A program made the translations under genes and the position numbers. Positions 61,355 to 64,000 of a stretch of DNA of 64,000 nt are shown one piece after another (position 1 is the first letter of the stretch; the number at the start of each line of letters is the position of its first letter). Under the pieces are notes generated by a model that made no database searches, was not told the DNA's origin, and worked only from the letters and a program-made list of their open reading frames with translations. The DNA comes from Arenibacter sp. ARW7G5Y1 (GTDB taxonomy: Bacteria > Bacteroidota > Bacteroidia > Flavobacteriales > Flavobacteriaceae): the NCBI RefSeq assembly GCF_003201775.1, contig NZ_QJJZ01000004.1, forward strand, positions 340,643 through 404,642. The letters run 5' to 3'.

Positions 61355-62473
61355 TTAAATGATAGTAGATCTTCCCAAGCCTATGTTCTCGTAATTATAG
61401 TTGAGGTTTTCGTCAGAATCTATGATGTTGCCGGCAATAAAATCGCCCACCTGACTCGTCCCATATTTGCTGGAAGCGTTCAGATCTTTGGTAACCACGT
61501 GCTTTTTCATGGATTTGTCCACCGCTATTACCACGGCGAGCGACTCTTCATGAAGGCCAAAATGGCTTAACATCATGGCCGTAGATAAGATGGAGGCGAC
61601 GGGATTGGCTATATTTTTTCCCGATGCCTGGGGGTAGGAACCGTGAAAGGGTTCAAACATGGCATGTTCATTGCCGATCGAGGCCGACGGAAGGAGGCCT
61701 TTGGAACCGCAAATAGCACTGCCCTGATCGGATAAAATGTCGCCGAACATATTATCGGTAAGAATAACATCAAAGTCGTTCGGGTCCAACATCATTTTCA
61801 TGGCGGCATTGTCTACAAATAAAAAATCCAATTGCACTTCTGGATAACTTCCAGATATTCTGGTTACCACTTTGCGCCATAACCTAGAGGTTTCCAATAC
61901 ATTGGCCTTGTCTACCAATGTTAATTTTTTACGTCTGTTCTTGGCAGCTTTAAAGGCCAAATGGGTAATTCTACCGATCTCTTTTTCCGAGTATTCACAC
62001 AAGTCGGAAGCAACGGTCCCATCTTCACTCAATTTTTTTTCACCGAAGTAGATCCCCCCGGTAAGTTCACGGTAGATTACGAAATCCGTTCCAAAAATAA
62101 CGTGCTTCTTAAGGGGTGATTTATTGACCAATGTTGGAAAAATCTTGACGGGCCTAATATTGGTAAAGAGTTGCAATTCCCTGCGCAATTGGAGCAATCC
62201 CTGTTCGGGCCGTACTCTTGCGCTGGGATTGTCATCATATTTCAGGGTCCCTATAGTCCCAAAAAGTATGGCATCCGAAGCCTTGCAAAGATCAATGGTC
62301 TGCTTTGGTAGCGGGGAGCCGTATTTGTCCATGGCTACGGCCCCGATCAACCCTTCCGTATAAGTGAAATGATGGTTGAAGGTCTCTTCAACGGCCTGCA
62401 AGCACTTTACGGACTGTGCCAAGACCTCAGGACCAATTCCATCTCCCCCTAAAAGAGCAATCTTTAGATTCAT
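61355..62473 (-). CDS. leuB: 3-isopropylmalate dehydrogenase
   Basis: This NAD-dependent enzyme of leucine synthesis oxidatively decarboxylates 3-isopropylmalate. Recognisable blocks are LLGGDGIGPEVLAQSVK at the N-terminus, the basic substrate-binding loop RPEQGLLQLRRELQLFTNIRPVK, KANVLETSRLWRKV and the metal-binding LTDNMFGDILSDQ. Length (372 aa) is normal. It starts 1 bp after the leuA stop on the same strand. Confidence 0.97.
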   Translation of the reverse strand: MNLKIALLGGDGIGPEVLAQSVKCLQAVEETFNHHFTYTEGLIGAVAMDKYGSPLPKQTIDLCKASDAILFGTIGTLKYDDNPSARVRPEQGLLQLRRELQLFTNIRPVKIFPTLVNKSPLKKHVIFGTDFVIYRELTGGIYFGEKKLSEDGTVASDLCEYSEKEIGRITHLAFKAAKNRRKKLTLVDKANVLETSRLWRKVVTRISGSYPEVQLDFLFVDNAAMKMMLDPNDFDVILTDNMFGDILSDQGSAICGSKGLLPSASIGNEHAMFEPFHGSYPQASGKNIANPVASILSTAMMLSHFGLHEESLAVVIAVDKSMKKHVVTKDLNASSKYGTSQVGDFIAGNIIDSDENLNYNYENIGLGRSTII

Positions 62474-62474
62474 T

Positions 62475-63647
62475 TTAAGCTATGCTTTTTATTTTGATGC
62501 CACTGGCGATGATGATATCATGGATATCCTCATCAAAAATTTCCTTCTGCTTATCCGCAAATTTTAAAAATTCCTGATAAACCACATCCAGTTGGATCTT
62601 GGTAAGTTCATAGCCTACATTTTTCGCCCTATATGCCAACGCCGCCCTACCACTTCTGGCAGTAAGGACAATGGAAGATTCGGTTACCCCAACATCTGCG
62701 GGATCTATTATTTCATAGGTCTCCCTGTTTTTAATAACACCGTCCTGATGAATCCCCGAGCTATGGGCAAAGGCATTGGCCCCCACTATGGCTTTGTTGG
62801 GCTGCACGTAAACACCCATTTTTTGGGATACCATCTGACTGGTGTCGTATAGTAATTTACTGTTGATATTCGTGTCCAAATTAAGGGTAGGATGCTGTCT
62901 TAAAATCATGACCACTTCCTCTAGGGCAGTGTTTCCTGCGCGTTCACCTATCCCATTGATGGTACATTCAATTTGTCTGGCTCCGTTGATTACCCCGGCT
63001 ATGGAGTTTGCGGTGGCAAGTCCAAGGTCATTATGACAATGACAGGACAAAATAGCTTTATGAATGCCAGTTACGTTTTCCTTTAAATACTTTATTTTGG
63101 CCCCGTATTCCTCAGGTAAACAGTATCCTGTGGTGTCTGGAATATTCAATACGGTGGCACCCGCCTTAACGACGGCCTCACAGACCCTTGCCAGAAATTC
63201 ATTATCCGTTCTACCAGCATCCTCGGCGTAAAATTCTACATCCTCCACAAAGGATTTGGCATAACTTACCGCCTCTATGGCCCGTTCTATTATTGCTTCC
63301 TTATTGGAGTTGAACTTAAACTTAATATGGGATTCAGAAGTGCCTATACCTGTATGTATTCTCGGTCTTTTGGCATATTTTAAAGCCTCTGCGGCCACTT
63401 CAATGTCTTTTTTAACAGCACGTGTAAGTCCACATACCGTTGCGTTCTTTACAATTTTTGAAATCTCCTGTACAGAATTAAAATCTCCTGGACTGGAAAT
63501 TGGAAAACCGGCTTCTATAATGTCTACCCCTAAAAGATCCAGTCTCTCGGCGATAATTAATTTTTGGTCCGTATCCAATTTACATCCGGGGACTTGCTCT
63601 CCATCTCTAAGTGTTGTGTCAAAAATATGTACCTTTTCTTTGCTCAT
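62475..63647 (-). CDS. leuA: 2-isopropylmalate synthase, short form
   Basis: The enzyme condenses acetyl-CoA with 2-oxoisovalerate, the first committed step of leucine synthesis. The HMGL-like barrel has [13 protein letters not shown] at residues 9-21, [16 protein letters not shown] (metal-binding His pair) and the [17 protein letters not shown] block. At 390 aa it ends soon after the barrel and lacks the ~150-residue C-terminal LeuA regulatory/dimer domain, so leucine feedback through that domain is absent. A homocitrate or citramalate synthase cannot be fully excluded, but the leuB neighbour supports LeuA. It is first in the leuAB unit. Confidence 0.93.
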   Translation of the reverse strand: MSKEKVHIFDTTLRDGEQVPGCKLDTDQKLIIAERLDLLGVDIIEAGFPISSPGDFNSVQEISKIVKNATVCGLTRAVKKDIEVAAEALKYAKRPRIHTGIGTSESHIKFKFNSNKEAIIERAIEAVSYAKSFVEDVEFYAEDAGRTDNEFLARVCEAVVKAGATVLNIPDTTGYCLPEEYGAKIKYLKENVTGIHKAILSCHCHNDLGLATANSIAGVINGARQIECTINGIGERAGNTALEEVVMILRQHPTLNLDTNINSKLLYDTSQMVSQKMGVYVQPNKAIVGANAFAHSSGIHQDGVIKNRETYEIIDPADVGVTESSIVLTARSGRAALAYRAKNVGYELTKIQLDVVYQEFLKFADKQKEIFDEDIHDIIIASGIKIKSIA

Positions 63648-63682
63648 TATATTTACGTAATTTTATGTGCGCTATACGAATA

Positions 63683-63708
63683 TAGTACTAGTAGGTTTGC
63701 CAGTACTA
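63683..63708. promoter_or_regulatory. Inverted repeat upstream of leuA (putative operator)
   Basis: TAGTACT (63683-63689) and AGTACTA (63702-63708) form a 7-bp inverted repeat with a 12-bp spacer in the divergent gap between leuA and the gene starting at 63795. On the minus strand the sequence TATATTCG nearby is one mismatch from a -7 element. A regulator-binding site is possible. Confidence 0.3.
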
Positions 63709-63794
63709 ATCACAAAATGGCATTTACAACGTTAAATAACTTTTTGAAGTATTTAAAACACTGATTATCAATTATATAAACCTTTATTATTACG

Positions 63795-64000
63795 ATGACA
63801 AATGCGCATAAAGATGCATTATTCGTTTTGGTCAAATCACTTTCCAAGTCAGAGAAACGTCAATTTAAATTGTATGTTGGACGCTTGGGGGTGAATACAG
63901 ATGCCAAATTTCTTGCCCTTTTTAATTTAATGGATAAAATTAAGGTGTATGATGAAAAGTTAATACTGGAGAATGGGATTGTTAAGAAGGCCCAGTTGTC
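63795..64000 (+). CDS. Start of an unknown conserved-type gene (partial)
   Basis: The ATG at 63795 opens a frame that runs to the window edge. The visible 68 residues (MTNAHKDALFVLVKSLSKSEKR, then QFKLYVGRLG and KFLALFNLMDKI) are a charged helical pattern that I recognise as common in flavobacterial hypothetical proteins, but I cannot name a family. The divergent gene upstream is leuA, separated by 147 bp. The C-terminus is outside the window. Confidence 0.72.
   Translation, partial: MTNAHKDALFVLVKSLSKSEKRQFKLYVGRLGVNTDAKFLALFNLMDKIKVYDEKLILENGIVKKAQL

Noticed and set aside
61108-61362. An 84-residue plus-strand open frame overlapping the leuB end
   Set aside because: No signal peptide, domain or conserved pattern is visible, and it follows the noncoding repeats. 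It is likely chance.

Overview
The window comes from a member of the Bacteroidota, almost certainly a (probably marine) Flavobacteriaceae. The signs are AT-rich DNA, TAnnTTTG-type -7 elements, the parA-parB-DUF5683-dapB-lepB-WbqC gene order typical of flavobacteria, a split methylmalonyl-CoA mutase, and above all a flexirubin-type pigment cluster. The species cannot be named from the sequence alone.

Region 1 (1-15241) is mostly housekeeping. It holds a rhomboid protease and an EEP-fold hydrolase, then a DUF1080 protein beside a Tat-exported Gfo/Idh/MocA oxidoreductase (probable sugar or keto-sugar metabolism). A minus-strand operon follows (parA, parB, DUF5683, dapB, lepB, WbqC, DUF6122), preceded by an AT-rich gap with a perfect DnaA-box match. 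Next come the two methylmalonyl-CoA mutase subunits, a FtsB/DivIC-type division protein and uridine kinase.

Region 2 (15242-23691) holds two class A beta-lactamase-like serine hydrolases, a large nucleotide-transporter-like membrane protein with a HEAT-repeat tail, and an exported dikinase-like protein whose phosphohistidine domain precedes its ATP-grasp domain.

Region 3 (23894-56659) is the centrepiece: about 33 kb, with some 31 genes almost all on the minus strand, forming a hybrid aryl-polyene/dialkylresorcinol (flexirubin-type) biosynthetic cluster. A tyrosine ammonia-lyase probably makes 4-coumarate and an acyl-CoA/ACP ligase activates it. Ketosynthases (one without a catalytic Cys, one reduced to a fragment), two ACPs, FabG and three hot-dog dehydratases build the polyene. 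DarA and DarB make the dialkylresorcinol. Tailoring and export genes include a halogenase-like flavoenzyme, a CrtI-like oxidoreductase, a JmjC-type cupin, LpxL-like, BtrH-like and C45-like acyltransferases, an MMPL-PlsC fusion exporter, an ABC-2 transporter and LolA/lipoprotein partners. A strong bidirectional terminator closes the divergent flavoenzyme gene.

Region 4 (56703-61354) contains a hypothetical secreted protein, a Bcr/CflA-type exporter and a tiny secreted protein. It ends in about 1.7 kb without convincing genes, built from a tandemly repeated ~0.5-kb noncoding unit with conserved hairpins and a perfect 20-bp palindrome.

Region 5 (61355-64000) holds leuA (short form) and leuB on the minus strand and the start of a divergent unknown gene. 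No rRNA, tRNA, CRISPR array or intact insertion sequence was seen.
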